Assembly: GCA_024362935.1 (NCBI GenBank)
Contig: JANCRA010000009.1
Coordinates: 12,046,001-12,110,000, forward strand
Origin: Setophaga petechia
Taxonomy: Eukaryota; Chordata; Aves; Passeriformes; Parulidae
Reading direction: 5' to 3'
DNA length: 64,000 nucleotides
Under the pieces are notes generated by a model. It was not told where the DNA came from. It saw only the letters and a list, made by a program, of their open reading frames with translations, and ran no database searches. Both the position numbers and the translations under genes were made by a program. Positions 1 through 14,180 of the stretch are shown here, in pieces; within the stretch, counting starts at the first letter, position 1; every line of letters starts with the position of its first letter.

Positions 1-3000
1 TGGAAGTTGCTGTTTCCAGGACAGGGTCAAAATTAGGGTAAAAAAAATGATGTTCTGGTGGTGATTCATAGCCCAGGCTCTGTGAGGGCTCTCCTACAAG
101 TTTTTGTGATATTGCTGTTTTCAAAGACTGAACTGCAACAATTTTAACAAATTGTTCCACTCTGTGGAGAGGGTTGCTATGGAAATGAACAGGGCTAACA
201 TCTCTGAGAACCCTACTAAGAGCACTACATGAGGTGGGGAATTTAAGAAAGTAGAGCATGTAGGGGATTAACATCTTGCTCTAAATCTGTTCACTGTTCC
301 TGTGGGCTTCAGAATTTGGCCCACTGGATACAGATTTTTTCAGTCCACTCTGCAGAAATTTAGTGCAAATTGAATTAAACAAGATGAGAGCAAATGATTT
401 TGAAAGTGATCTCTGGGACTAAGCTTGTATAGACATAAACATCTTTATTGAATTATTTTTTGTTAATAATGTCTAGCAGAAAGACATAATTGTAATGGAA
501 CTGAAAAGGTTATTGAAGCACAATACTTTACATGGTTTTTTGGGATAGTTGCAGTTTGCTCAAAACCTGAAGCAACTGTGATGTTCAGAGCATTTGGATG
601 GAAAAAATATTGCTATGGCAACAAATTACTTTTATATTCACATAAAGCAAAAATAGATCTCTCTCTCCCTTTGTGGGAAGCACATATTTTTAAGTGCATG
701 AAAGATTAAAGGTGATAGGCAGAAACAGCTGCATGAATATATTTTCATTTTTCTTCTTTCAGTTTGTACATATTTCTGTATAAATCTGAAATGCAGAAAT
801 AATTTGCAGCTTGAAGCATTTTGCAGTGAAGAAGGAAAAGCATTTTTAAAAAAGGAACAAAAGTATAATACAGTCAGAACTTCTAATTGAAGTGTAGCAG
901 CATCAGACTAATTTATTAAACAAAATATTCTCCGTGTCATTTAAAAAGGAGGGAGAGAATCCTCTCCTTTCTGCGTGTACCTGGGAAACAGAAATCACTT
1001 TGTGTCCACAACTTAAGAAACGAGACTTTTTTTTTTTAATTTTTCTTCAGTCAGGCTCCTTGTCAAGTTCAAGAAATAGACCTAGTGGCAAAGATTACTG
1101 ATTGCTTCATTTTAGCTGTGTGGCTCTGTTTGAGGTTTTTTATTTAGAAGGCATGCAGCTTTTACTTTTGTGTGGTGAAGAGCTTCTGGTACATCTATAT
1201 GCCATGGTGAGCACCATCTGCAGAGGAGCTATAATATGTCTGCATTGATATGTCAGGTCTATCCTGAGGTTCCCTCTCAATTATTCTGAACCACGTGAGC
1301 TGTCTTACACCATCTGTATCTCTCTTCATAATGCACAGCAGAGCAGCCCATATTTTGTGCTTCTTAGCTGCAAAATAGAGAGGGCTCCTCATAAGTGGTG
1401 TGTGAATTTTTTGGTTCTTTTTCCAGCTGGTCTCTTCATATGGAGAGCAGAGAGAGGTGTTGAAGGTCAGAAATGAGGAATATGAGGGAGACTGTGGTTC
1501 AGTCACTTACTGGCCTCTCATTCTCAAATCCTCAGCCTAAGCAGAACAAACTGAAGGATGAGACAGTCAGAGTCAATCAGGGTGAAGCATGGTAGTTTCA
1601 AACTGGATATTTTAGAGCAAATATAGATGTTTATGATATAGATAGATTTGCCGGCTTAGATGTGAGGGTCACTTTAAATTTGACCCAAAGTACCCAACAA
1701 TTCAAAAGTCCCCATATCACTTCTGTTAATGCCCAGTGCAAAAGAGTGTCTGTGAAGAATTTCAAGGGACTGCTACACTAAAATTCCTATTGTCCCTGCT
1801 ATGAAAGTTTCAGAGACTACATTTCAGGGTGAAGAAAGGAAGGCTCAAGATGTAACGGACATAGAAGAGGAAATTGAAGAATCAATCAGTTATTCCGAAT
1901 CTCTGCAACACCTCAAAAACCATTTCTGTAGTGTTTAATAGGAGAGTTCTACAGAGCAATTTGAGGCAAACTGGCTCACATCCAGATACTTTTTCTTTAT
2001 CTAGTACATTGACTTCTCAAGGGATGCTTTTGAGGCCCAAAGAGGTAATTGCTATTTTGTGAATCTTTTCCTTTTCAGCGTAGGTTGCCTGAAGTAATGT
2101 GATGCTTGTGTTGTAGCTTTCTGCAGTCCTGTGTGCACAGTGCAAAAAAAGGTGCATGACACACCCTGAGATATGTCAGGACAGTGGGAGGAGCTGGAAC
2201 TGGGATTGTTTGTAAGCCATTCCAGGTACAGTTACACCTCTGCTGCCTGCTGCGGGCAGTCCTGAAGTGAGCTCCCCTCTAAGCTGTATGTCTTTGAGCA
2301 CTCCTGAGTCACCCAAAACAAGCTCTAGGAGTCAAGGAACAGGAGTGAGCAGAGATCCAACCTTTAACTTGGTCTCTGGCTCGCTTCAGAGCTCTGCTGG
2401 CACAATTATGAGCATGCTTGCAGTCATACACAAATCCTGGCTATTGATCAGGAGCAGGCATGGAGCAGGAATTGTTTCAGTGGAAGTATGGGTCCAGCCA
2501 TCCACTACGGATGGGTAACAGGGTTTGCATGGCTGCCCTGTCTCTGTTGGCTATCACATATTGGCTATCTGTTGGCTTAAGTGTCAGCATGGGCTCCAGC
2601 ACATTCAATTTACTGCTTTTGGCTGCAGAAGTAATGCTGCTAGATGTGGTGTCACAGTACTATGGTTAGAATAGCCCAGATAGAGAGTTGTATCCTATTA
2701 AAAAAAAAAAAATCTCTGTGGCTAGTTTATCCTGGGTTTGGAGAGAAAATGAAGCTGAATGGGTTCCAAAATGAGACCCAGTCTGGACAGAATTTCAGTA
2801 GTTATGTTTTCTGGCAACACTGTCAGAAAATATGTGTTGGACTCTATCCACAGTTGCAGTGCTTTGAGTACATGAGCTACACGGTTTAAAAGTTGGGTAT
2901 ACCCATACAATCCAAAATTATGCCTGTGAATATTCTGTTGACATACCCTCAATTTCACTGCTGAAAGCTTCTCTGCATCAAAGGAGCAGAAGTGGGATAG

Positions 3001-6000
3001 TCATATTTTTATGCATGCAACCAAGAAAGAGATAGGAGAGACATCGTTTTATCCTTCCTTAATATGGTTCTCTAACTGCAAGGCTCCCACGTATTGCCCC
3101 TATTTTATTTCTGTGTGTGTATGTGTGTGCAGCTGGATTTCTGTTCTCTGTACCCTGGCTTTTGTTGCGCTCATAGATGACAAATACAAATTTGGTCATC
3201 AGTTTTGATTAAATGGCAAAGGTCTTGCATACTCCACTATGCCCCATAGCCTTTTTCTGATGAGGAGTTGCATGCATTTCTTTTCAATTTTTGCCTCTCT
3301 TTTCTGCCTGTAAAGATGGCAGAAAGCATGCAGTGGGACAGAGAGTGCACACATAAAACATGTCTGAAGTAATTTATCCTGCTTTGCAAGGAGACGTGGG
3401 TCAGATTGAGGTACAAATCTATTCTAATCTAATCTTAGTTGTTTATTCACTTGTTCATGTCCTCCTATTCTCTCACCATGCTTACTGCATAGTTTTCTGG
3501 AGTTGTTCATCTTCTGCTTGGCATTGAGCTTTACCTAGGAATGAATAGAGTTGGATGTGGCTGTTTTACCTCTTCTGTCCACATACCCTCCAAATGCAGA
3601 TGAGACTAGAGTATTTTAATAAACTGGAGCATGGTTGCACAGGGACTTTCTCACTGCTGGGAGCTCTGCCAGCTCAGTCAAACACATGAGGTATTCAAAG
3701 GTAGCGATTTTTCCTATTATGTCAGCAAGAGTCCATTGACTGATTATTGCAGACCTTGCCATATATTACCTCTAACATAACATTAATAATACACCTGTGC
3801 ATGATAAGTCTTTCTATTCAGTAGGCGTAAATCAGTATGGTGGAAAACAAGGAAATTCTGGAAAAAGACTGTGTCTTCACAATCATTTTTTCCTTTGTTG
3901 TTGGTGTAATCTAAGAGAACTGCTGCACAAGTGGTTTTGTTGAGTTTTGCTTAAGCAAGTGCTTGCAGAACAATGAACAAAGGGGTTTGGGGATTTATAC
4001 CTCCTGTTATAAATACAGTGGCATTTCCACAACCCTGTTTAGAAGAGTAAAGCTTCTATTTGTCTCCTGCAGATTCTGTCAACATTCACACAGTAAGTTC
4101 AGTAGAAATCCCTCAGGTATTCAAGTGTCAGACCACAAAGTCATTTCTGCCTTTTAAAAAGAATACTATGTTTCAAGGAACTGGGACTTTTGGGAATATG
4201 CCTCTGAAGTAGAGACTTGATGCAGGAAGGCAGATGTAAAGAACTGAAGAGCTGGGCACAGAAGTGAAAAACAAGCAAAATAGTAAAACAAAATATATAT
4301 TTATATATCTTCTGAGTTTAGTTAGCTTTATGAAAATGTACAGCAGCTCAAAAATATCTACAGAATTTCCTGGAACAGCTCAGATTGAAATATATACCTG
4401 CCTGAAGATCAAATGAACTCCAGTAAACAAAGAGAGAAGAGTTGGGGAGGGAAAACAAATATATGGGCTCATAAATTTCTCCTTCAAAGTTTTCACAACT
4501 ATTAATCCTTTGGATCAATTCAGACCCACTTACACAAAGTCAATTATTACAAAATCCAATTACTTATTTCATTTCCTGATTTCCAAAGGATACATGGCTC
4601 ATGAGACTGTGTTGCACAGTGTCCTTTCTCCAGCAATTTCTTAAAGTGCTCTCTGATTTTAACCAAAGGGCAAACAGGTACCATGTTCCAATATGCATAT
4701 TGAACTGAGTGAGGTTAGAGGAAAAATCCAGACCCATCACAAGACCAGAAGTTATAAACTGATCCTTTTATTATTTGGCACCTTCAGTGTTTTCTGCCCA
4801 CCATGGCCTGGATATAGGCGTGTGTGATGCAGTGGGACAAATAGACCACTGAAATTATGAGGTTCATATGAAACAGAAAATGGGAAACTGTTTTATTCCC
4901 ACACAGTAGTAGCTGAAACATAAAAGAGGGGTGTAAGTGTGGCACCTGTGGTACAGTTCAGGTGCAGCTTACAGCCTGCTGAAGTGACCTTGGGGCCTTA
5001 TAGGCGTAGTGGCACAGAGCCATGTAAGAAAGAGTCTGAAGGATGGAAATCATTCCTACTTGTACCATAGAGCTGAATTTTATTCTGTTGTCTAGAATTG
5101 GTGCTCGATTTCAGGAACAGCAGAGGGGAAGGCCAAGATGGCATCAGCTGTTTTTTCTGTCTGCTAGACTCTAGGGGTTTTGCAGTATATCACAGCCTGA
5201 AAAACACTGAAACCTGCCCTGAGACCCTAAAAGGAATTTTTTCTCAGCCTGGGATTGTCAAAACACAGCATATTCCATCCACAATCCTTCCATACTTTGG
5301 TAGATAACAGGTCCCCCTATAAAGGCTTTTGGTATTGTTAAAGTACTGACCAAGATTATCTGTGACAAGTGGGATTATTTCCTAAATTAGAACTTGGATT
5401 TGGTTGTGTGGGATAAATTCTTATTGTTGCATAATAAGAACAGTACTCATATTGATTTTGTATGATTTTCTCTTTTTTCATACTATGTGTGCAACTTGAA
5501 GGAGCAATTCTAACATACTTGGGTTTTCATTCATGTAATTGAGAAGGCAGGACTTTTTTCTTTCTCTTTCAAAATATATATTTTTTTAAATGTTTTCTAT
5601 CCTCATCCTATTGAAGAGATACATATAAACTGAATTTCTTTCTTCAATTGGCTCAACTTTTGGAAGCCAATATTAGTTGCAATTTCACACCCTTCAGTGA
5701 TTCTTTTTGTGTCTTTGCAAAGGAGGACACATGATTTTAAATCTTCCTGTGAAAGAGCCTGTGATAGGATATCATCTGGAGATGAAAGCTTTCAAAGTCC
5801 AGATTTTAAATCCCATTGCAGCAGCATATTTGTCAAACCTTGCTTTTTGCCACTGTTGAAATGCATGTAATTTCCTGCAAGGGAGTTTTGGAATGTGAGG
5901 CCACGGCCGTAATGAAGCAAGTTTGTATGGTGGTTGAGCTGATAGTGGGAGTGAGAGAACTCTGCATTGTAAAGTCAACACAAAGGCAGCATTAGTATTC

Positions 6001-8606
6001 AGAGGAAATTTAGTCTTCAGTGAAGAGGCTGTCATACAGTTTGTTGAGATAAAACCTCACTGTGTTCATGCACACTGTGAGTTGTTCTGCAGCATTTCAA
6101 AGGTGAAGTACCAGTGCTTTTTGGAGCATCAGCGCTGTTCATCCTTGATATGGAGTGACCTCTTCTCTAGCAGGATAGTCTTAGATTGTTGGTCACTGTC
6201 TAAAAAGACTCCTGCCTATGCAGTCCAAAGATAAGAGGTTACTGTTGAACTGATTTTGGGTGAATGGTATGAATTTTTGTATTTTAAATACTTTTTTTAA
6301 AAGATGTAGCAGAACACCGTATAAAATCAGAGGCTAAAATGAATTTTTCTAGGCCTGCTAGCATTAGTAGTTATTGTTGCATAGTTACAGCAGCACTTTG
6401 GGGGTGCTTAGGGTGCTGGGCCATGGTCTGGCTCCCTGTTGTGCAGAACAGTGGTAAGCTGCAAACAAAAGAGCTTACAATTCACCTCTGGAGTCTTTTG
6501 CACGCAAACGTGAATGGCCATGCTCCAGGAACTGGGTTTTTCCTTGGCACAGTTCTGTGCCCAAAGAAGGAAAACTGTACTAGCTCAGCTAATTCAGTTA
6601 TTCAATTTCCAGCACAATTGGATTACTCTTGTGTAACTGCATCAGAACGAATATTTCATAACTCACATCAGCAGAGAACAGTGTGCCCATGTCTACCATG
6701 AAGGCAGCCTGGGCAGTGATTCAAGAAACAGCACAGGATTTCTGGCAGGCAGAGTGGCAAAGGAAATGGGGAGAAAATTCTGGGTCAGCAGCAGTCTCAG
6801 ATAGTGGCCTAAACACTGCCTAGTATTTTGTGGTGTCAGGATGGATTCTGTACTTATTTCCCAGCCTTCATTGGGAATATTGCATGTCAGGGAAACAAGG
6901 ATAAGGCTGGGAAGTCACTTCATACTCTCTGCAGTCCCCTGCTGCCTCCTTTTGATTCAGTGTCTTTGTACATCAGCCTGCTCAAGCAGATGGGCCCCAG
7001 GCAAGCTTTGAAGGGAGCAGGTTATAAAAAAAGATGAGCTTATTTCTGCACAGAAAGAATTTCTTCATAGCAATGGCTGTGTTCTACAGTAAGAAGATGG
7101 GAAATTTCTCCTCAAAAAAAGAAAAAAAAAAGATGCTTGGTTGCAATGATTTGAACCTAATGCATGAGCTGAAACCCAGGAGTTTTCATTTTGCTTTTGC
7201 TGTGTAGAGGGATTCTGCTAAGCTTAGGGAGGCAGTGTAAAATAACCTCCTCTGATCAACAGGTATGATCATTGTGATGTGTGCTCTCAGGTCCTCCTGC
7301 ACCATCATCCACCTTGAATTCACAGCATCTGCTTTGCTTCTGGGAGAGACACAGATCACAAAAACTTGGCCAAATAGTAGGGGGTGGTAAAATGAAAACT
7401 AGAGTACATCCAGCTGTGAAAAACTGTGTTTCTCTAGTGCCTTAGTGTTCTTTGAAAGTACTTTCAATTTAGTGTGGAAAGAAGAACAAAGGGACATAGT
7501 TCTACCCTTCTGAAAAGGTTTGATAAAAGTTTTTGAAGGAATTTGAGTAAACTTAAAAACCACAGAGTGATGAAGTCTTGTCATATACTAAAAACAGACT
7601 AGCTCATAAAGAAAATGTGTAAAGTAATAAGCTGTCTACCATAGGCTGCAGATGAGCTCATGGTGTGAGCCCTGTGAGCTGAAACAATGGTAAATGTATT
7701 CATAGGTTAAATAGCTAATAGGCAAATATGCTAGTGACATTTATAGACTTAAATCTAACCTGTCAGATAAGTAATTGAATGTCAAGGCAAACTAAGCATT
7801 TCCATTAAAATTTTAACTTATATTTTAAATAGTTGAGCAGTGTGGAGAATTGCCTCTTTAGCTCATGTTTGTACACCAGCCAAATCCTCAGGACACAAGA
7901 GTCAAGGGGCTGGTGGGTTTTTTTGCTGCTAAGACTGAGTCAGCGTGTAAGTTGTTTTCCTATAACTTGCCAAAACAGCAAGATTTGTCTGGTTGGTTTA
8001 TTTTGCAAGGATTTGGATCTCACTACATGCAGACAACCTGCTTCAGCCCTCTCCAGATTCCAACAAGTCATGGGAAGCAGCAAACTGCAGGAGAACAGGG
8101 CAGGAGATGAAAGTGGGGGAAGAATTAAGTCATCTGGAAAATGGTTAGATTTCTTTCTTTATAAATATTCTAAATTTAACAGCTGGGTAAAAGCTTTCTC
8201 CTTATTGATGTGATAAGCCTATTGCGTGGCCAACATTGATTGATTAGGAGGACAATTATTTTCTCACAGGCATCAATGAAATGTGGCTAGGGCCCCAAAT
8301 ACTTCTGTGTGGGGTTGGTGTCACAACAGACTTAATAAGGCTAACGTTTATATTTCTAGGAAGAATAGAACAGCAAGATACAGAAGATGCTATACAGTAA
8401 AAAGTCATATAGAACAAGTAGAAAAAAGAACAAAAAGTAAGTCAAAAAATAGAATAGAAATAGCCCATTTTTGTAGAAAGGTAGCAAATGTTTTTTAAAC
8501 AGGAAAAATACCATGTAGGGTGAAACAAAAAGGCTAATGCAAAATTAGTAACATTAATTTTAAACAAATAAAATTTACCTTTTTTTAAGCATACCTAATA
8601 CATACA

Positions 8607-8626
8607 TACTGATATATATATCAGTA
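8607..8626. repeat. Perfect 20-bp palindrome
   Basis: TACTGATATATATATCAGTA is its own reverse complement; it is centred on a short TA run. Confidence 0.9.
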
Positions 8627-9872
8627 AGCATATTCTGTGACATTTAACATATGGCTGCCTTTTGTAGTTTTTCATGGTTTCTTTCAATATGGGGGAAAGG
8701 ACATGGAGCAATCCAAAATAGATTCTAAGTAGGGTGATCATAAAGACTGTCACTTCAGAAATTCAGGAGACTTGAGACATTCTGCCCCTCCCTCCTGTGG
8801 GGCTGCCATGGTGTCACCTACAGATTTCCCCACAGTTTTTGGTTATGTGCTACCATCAGAACCAGACCTCTGGGCAGGAGGCACCTTTGGCTTCTGCCAG
8901 TGCAACACTTGCTGTGTTTCTAGGATAGAACTGGGGACTACAGAAATGTTTATGAGCCATTACTGACATAATATGATCTAAATTAATCTTATTTTATCTG
9001 TTTGAGTTAATGGTGCTTTAAAATTTGGTAGTCAGTAGAGAAAAACTACACTTCTAAGAATTCTCAGTTTTCCAAATGCATAAGTTATAGCTTGTAATTA
9101 AAAGAAAGGCACCTTTACTTTCTATGAAATAAGTTTTTGGGTCTCCCAAGATGTGAATTACACTGAGAGACAGACTATCTTATAATTAGAGCCAATTTAC
9201 ATGCATAGTAGTGCTCTGTGCTAGTGGAATCAGATCCATTCATCCATGTGTCTCAGAAACATTACTGCTGAGAGATATTTGAGGTTTTTCTAAAATACAG
9301 CTAAAAAGGAGGGGTGACAATGGTGTCTTTGTTCCATCTTTTTCACTTATGGTCCCACAAATTTGTCTGCCTCCCTCGTGAGTTGGTTCTGCAGCTGCTC
9401 CATTCAGCACTGTGTGTGCCCCTCACGCAGCCTCAACCCTGCCAAGGTCGTTCTTGCTGCAGAAGTTCACTTTTGCAGTCAGAGACAAAGGCACAGGAAT
9501 GTTGCATTTCCCCAAGCCATGAGGTTGGACCGAGCATCTTACTGGAAACCCATCCCCAGCAAGGCCAAGCTCCCTTCTCGCCAGAGTCCTTCAAAGAGAA
9601 AGAACCCTTAAAATGACTTGCAGATCTGAAACTTCTAAATTCTATTATTACAAAAATATCTTAGTGTCCTGCCATAGTTCACAGGGAATTTCATCTCCTG
9701 AGTAGACACTGAAAGTTTTATTGATGTATCAAGCTCTTATAGGTCATGATATCAATCATACCCATCTTTTCTAAATATTTTCAATTGTCCTGGTTTCATC
9801 TAAGAGCTACAGTAGGAGACAATTCTTCTGAAGTGCATGAATGACTGCTCTAATATGGGACATATATTTCAG

Positions 9873-10031
9873 ATTCCAGGCAGGTTTAATATCTGTCTAA
9901 GCAGGAAAGGTTTTTCCCTTCCCTTGGAAACTTGGATTGATGACATCCTGCATGGAGCAGATGCTTTGACATTGAACTTCTCCGGTGATTTTGCCATTCA
10001 AGAAGATATAAGCCACTTTATTCACCAGCTG
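9873..10031 (+). other. Orphan coding-like exon candidate, 53 codons
   Basis: Flanked by an acceptor-like ATATATTTCAG and a donor-like CAGCTG|GTAATT. The interval is 159 bases, a multiple of three, and opens on a codon boundary in an uninterrupted frame starting IPGRFNICLSRKGF, through LETWIDDILHGADAL, to ISHFIHQL. I do not recognise the peptide. The frame also stays open into both flanks (9837-10124), so the open frame alone proves little. A second acceptor-like site at 10676 could join it (see there). It may be an old exon, a lncRNA exon or chance. Confidence 0.25.
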
Positions 10032-10676
10032 GTAATTATTCTTTTGTCTTTTCTTGTATCAATGAAGACAAAAATGTGGAGAAAATATGATGAGATATTT
10101 TCTTGTGCTATTTTTTCCCATTAATTTTAGAATATAATGCTACTGAATTTTTGGCCCCCTATATCCTATATCATTCTTTAGGCCAAGGACACTGAGTAGG
10201 ATAGATTTCACAAGCAGGAGAATTACTATTCTTTGTCATCAGTTATAACTCTGTTGGGGACATTGAAATTTCCCTGTGGCTTCAGAACGACCTTCTTTAT
10301 TTTGACTTTTTAAACCATATTTATTTCAGAATGAATTTCCTACAGCAGACTGTGTTTTTCTCATCTCTTTATATTGTTTTATGTAAAGGGACTGGGGAAT
10401 TGGCAGCAAGTTTACTCATGAGAAATAAATTGCTAATAACTCCTATTATTTTTTTCTCTTTCCTGTTGTGAAGCTTGTTTTGTTTAGTGATTTGTATATC
10501 AAAACTGTTTTAGAAAATTCATTTGTCTTTAAAACTTAATGTTCAGGATTCTATACTGCAAGGTGACTTGTAACTTTTTAACTTCATATATCAACCAATA
10601 TATTTTTTACAGATCACACCACTTAATCTGTTTATGAGGGCTTCTTAATGACTTTATTTGTTTTTTTTTTTTTCAG

Positions 10677-11010
10677 GTTAAGTTGTGCCAACATCGTTGA
10701 ATTGAGGAGAAAGGAACATTGACCAATTTCTAGATTTTATGCCAATGTAAAACTGCTTCATATTCTGCTAAAGTTGGTGAGAGTTTTCTGTAAAAGGAGC
10801 ATATTGTTCTGTACTATTTCTAAAGGTGACAGCCTTTATCCACAGCCAGTGATGGGTATCAACCATACAGCCTGTTTCTTCTTGCTTTTGGCTGAAGCTG
10901 CTGGGGACAGCAGAGATAAAAAGTTTTCCAAAGTCTGCAAGTCGCAATTGAAACAGTGTTAGAAAAAAAATTATGAAGTTAAAATAAAAGTAAAATGTGA
11001 AACCAAATTA
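10677..11010 (+). other. Terminal-exon-like segment with poly(A) signal
   Basis: A long T tract ending in CAG stops at 10676. Joined in phase to the candidate exon at 9873-10031, it would add seven codons (VKLCQHR) and a TGA. AATAAA occurs at 10983-10988. Compatible with a 3' exon of an unknown transcript, but T-tract/CAG combinations also occur by chance (a similar one is at 14684-14699). Confidence 0.18.
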
Positions 11011-12060
11011 TGGTGTTAACTACCCTATAAAGTCAGGAAGTGACTAGGAGACATTGGAACCACAAGAGCAATGCAGCTGCTCCCAAAATGAGTCCTTATG
11101 GAATGAATGTCCATGGCTGGTTGAACTCGGCCAAATGGGAGTGAAGAGTTAACAGATGATGATAGGGAACTTACCTGTTGAATGTTTGGGGGGAAAAACA
11201 GTGAGATGAAGACATGGAGCACTCTTCAGGCAATAGCTGGAGAGTCTGACTCTTTCTGGGCTGCCTAGAGATTTTGGAAAGCTGACATAGTACTGATAGG
11301 GCAGGTCCTTTAAGAAATACAAATAGTGGATTTATTTCTTCCTATTGTGATGCAGAAAACAGCTCTGACTTCCCACAGTTCCCTCTCCTCCCTTTTATCC
11401 TGCACTTCATTCGCCTTCATAACCCATTTCTCTTCCACCACTCCACAACAGCAGCCAAGGCCAGGGCTCCTTTATATTGCATGAGTTCCAAATCTCTCCC
11501 ACACTGAGGCTTTCATGGACTGGAATTCAGTCAGTTTCTTGGCTGAGAATTACAGAGCCCTCACCAGAAGACGAGGGACATCCTGAGTCAAGCTCAGGCT
11601 TCTGCTGAAAAGCATCCTATAAGCTCACTGAGCAAAACAAGGTCTGTACATTAGGCTTAGTCTCAATTGCATGCCAGAGGATAGGATTTGCTGGGATATT
11701 CACAGTCCCAGGTCTTAGTCTTTGCTGACCTCACATTTAATTTTCACTGCTCTCACTATGTTTTCTTAGTACTTTGGCAAGATGAGATCACTCTGCAGAT
11801 CCATCTTGCCCTGACTAATGTGCAACAACACACTTGGGGCAGATGCACGGGTCACATCAGGCAGTAATTGGTGGAGTTCCATCAGTTTAAGATTTGGCCT
11901 AGACCATTTTGGCTAATATCTTTTACTATATCCATATCCTGGAAATTACTACGGCTCACTGAACAATTTTAGAACATCTATAAACCTGGGGAGTATGGCA
12001 AGTGCACTGATGGTTTAATTACAAATGCATTCAGTGCCAGGCTGTGAATCCAGCCATGCT

Positions 12061-12110
12061 GGTATAAAGCCAGAGTAGTTCTGTTGATGTCATTGGAGGG
12101 GTTACTTTGG
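12061..12110. mobile_element. Possible old palindromic MITE-like remnant
   Basis: 'ggtataaagccagagtag' ... 'gttgatgtcattgg' ... 'gttactttgg' resembles a widespread sauropsid palindromic repeat whose two arms read CCAGAGTAACTCC around a centre like TTGAAGTCAATGG. The arms here match each other only partly. Identified from memory of the motif only. Confidence 0.35.
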
Positions 12111-14029
12111 CACTACATTATCACTACACAGATCAAACCTCAGCTCAAAAGTGGCTCCAAGCTGCTTTGAAATTTTTATGGATTCCCTTTTATCTTGCCT
12201 GTTCTCTCTATATCATGTTTGTTTGGTTTGGCTTAAGATAATATTTCAGGATTTGTGCACAGCTCTTTCTTTTTTCAGTTTTAAATCAGTTGTAGAGGGG
12301 CTTATTTTGTTCTGAAATTAAAAGAAAATAGCAAGCAAGCTGCCATTCTTCCTGTTAAATGAGGTAGCAGGCAAGACCTCCTGTGCTTTCAATTTCTGAA
12401 AGGTTTTTAAAATTTTATCTTTTTTAGGATGAAAGGTCACATTGTTTTGTCTGTTTTCATTCCAGAAAGAAGAACCTGGGGGCTGTGCAGACTACTCTTT
12501 GCAGACAGGTTAAATTCTGGAGGTCTCTGAGACTGGGCCCTTGCAACTGCTGTACTGTCAGAAGCAATTCTGGCCAGAGACATTGCAGCTTTGTATTCAG
12601 CATAATTAAATCAACCATTTGGAATTTTTTGTAAGTCAGGAAAATAACAATAGGCATTGAAGCTTTATTATTGAAAGCAGCTGCAGTAGAGGAAGTTCTG
12701 TAGCCAGGGGCTGTTTAGTAAATCCTGCTTAGGATATTTTAGTTTGAATTCTCATGATCCTTTCTGTGAGGCAGGAAGCTATTTTGCACTGCCTCCTACT
12801 TTTTCAGTCCTTATTCTTCCCTCAAGTATTAAACCCAGGAAAAAATTTGGCATTATCAGAGGTCTCACTGCAATCCCACAGCTATCTCTGAGCGCAGAAC
12901 AGGTTGTATATATTGCCCCTGTAAATTTTATGAACTGAGCATTGTAAAAACAGCAAGGGGAGGCTGCAGCTGGAATTGATTGTGGAAACCATTGCCAATC
13001 TCAGTGGGATATTTCAGTGGGCTGCAGTTGTTTAGGATGAAATCCTTCCTGCTTAGCTGGGACACTGGTACACCAACCAGACTTCCACATCACTGCTTTG
13101 AGGTGGAGAGACCAAGGAGGAAGGGGGTGTGGGTCAGGCAACTCAATAGAACTACACAGTTCAGCATTAGTGGAGAAAATAGGATTCTCCTATTTAAATC
13201 CATCTGACTGTACACAGCCTGTGGATTCCTTCCATGTTAATACTGCATTGCTTGATGTACTTCTGTAATGGACGCCTTCATTTTGCTTAAAACCAGTATT
13301 TGGTTGTGTGAGTGGAAAGAAATTGTAGCCAAAAGGAAATCTGAGTCTCCATCTCCCTGAGATCCACAGTGCAGACTTTTCTCCTGAGCAGATCTCAGGA
13401 CAATATGAAATGTCAGTTCCCAACTTCAGCAGTGCAATTACTGCACTTCTCAGAGCACTTCATCAAAGAGATGATGGCTTCACTCAGCTTCTCTGCTCTA
13501 CAGTGCCTAATATTTAGTAGGACATCCTGTGTGAAAACCCCAGGCCTTTTGAAAATTCAGCTGCATCCATACTGCTAATCCAAAGGTGAGGTACTGACCC
13601 CTAGCCCCTAGACCAACACTGCTCTTTGCTCCCTTCATCATGGGCCTCCTCTTTAGAGCATAAGACTTAGAGAAAACCAGTGGGGCACAGAGGTGAGCAG
13701 CTCACAGCTGCTCAGTGTGGGTGTACCTGAGGTTTATGTCTGTCATGCCAAAGGGAAGAGGTCATGGGAGTAGTTCCTGCCCCATAGGTCAGGTGGCAGT
13801 CTGGCTTGTGTCCGTGCTTCTCTTGGAGCAGGTTGGCCACATGCACACTACGTAGCCCATGGCTTTAGCACTTTGCTGATTCCTGAGTAATGTTTCTGTG
13901 ACCACATGTTGTGATGATGCTTCCATGTGTTCTTTCGGTTTAGAAGGGGATTTTATTGCATATAAAAATTGTATATATAAATACATTTTACATTATTGTA
14001 TATGTAAATACAGGATGGGAGAGTCAGAC

Positions 14030-14180
14030 ACTTCTTGAAACGTCTACTTGACCACAAGAAATGTCTTTTTACTGGAAGAATGATGAATACTAGAAAAAGT
14101 TGCCCAGACAAATTGTGGAGTCTCTGTCTTCAGAGACATTCAAAACCTGCCTGACCACAGTTCTGGGCTGATGCACAGCT
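14030..14180 (+). mobile_element. Diverged CR1 LINE fragment
   Basis: Sense CR1 similarity in 'agttgcccagacaaattgtg', 'gagtctctgtcttcagagac' and ATTCAAAACCTGCCTGACC, the segment upstream of the CR1 terminal region. The ends are uncertain. Confidence 0.65.

Larger units (their letters stand above)
1..14029. other. Gene desert, left block
   Basis: AT-rich sequence without a supportable gene apart from the candidate exon pair at 9.87-11.0 kb, the MITE-like remnant at 12.06 kb and the palindrome at 8.6 kb. Open frames here (longest 120 codons at 6339-6701) show no recognisable domain or splice support. Confidence 0.7.

Noticed and set aside
6339..6701. 120-codon plus-strand open frame
   Set aside because: No family resemblance and no flanking gene structure.
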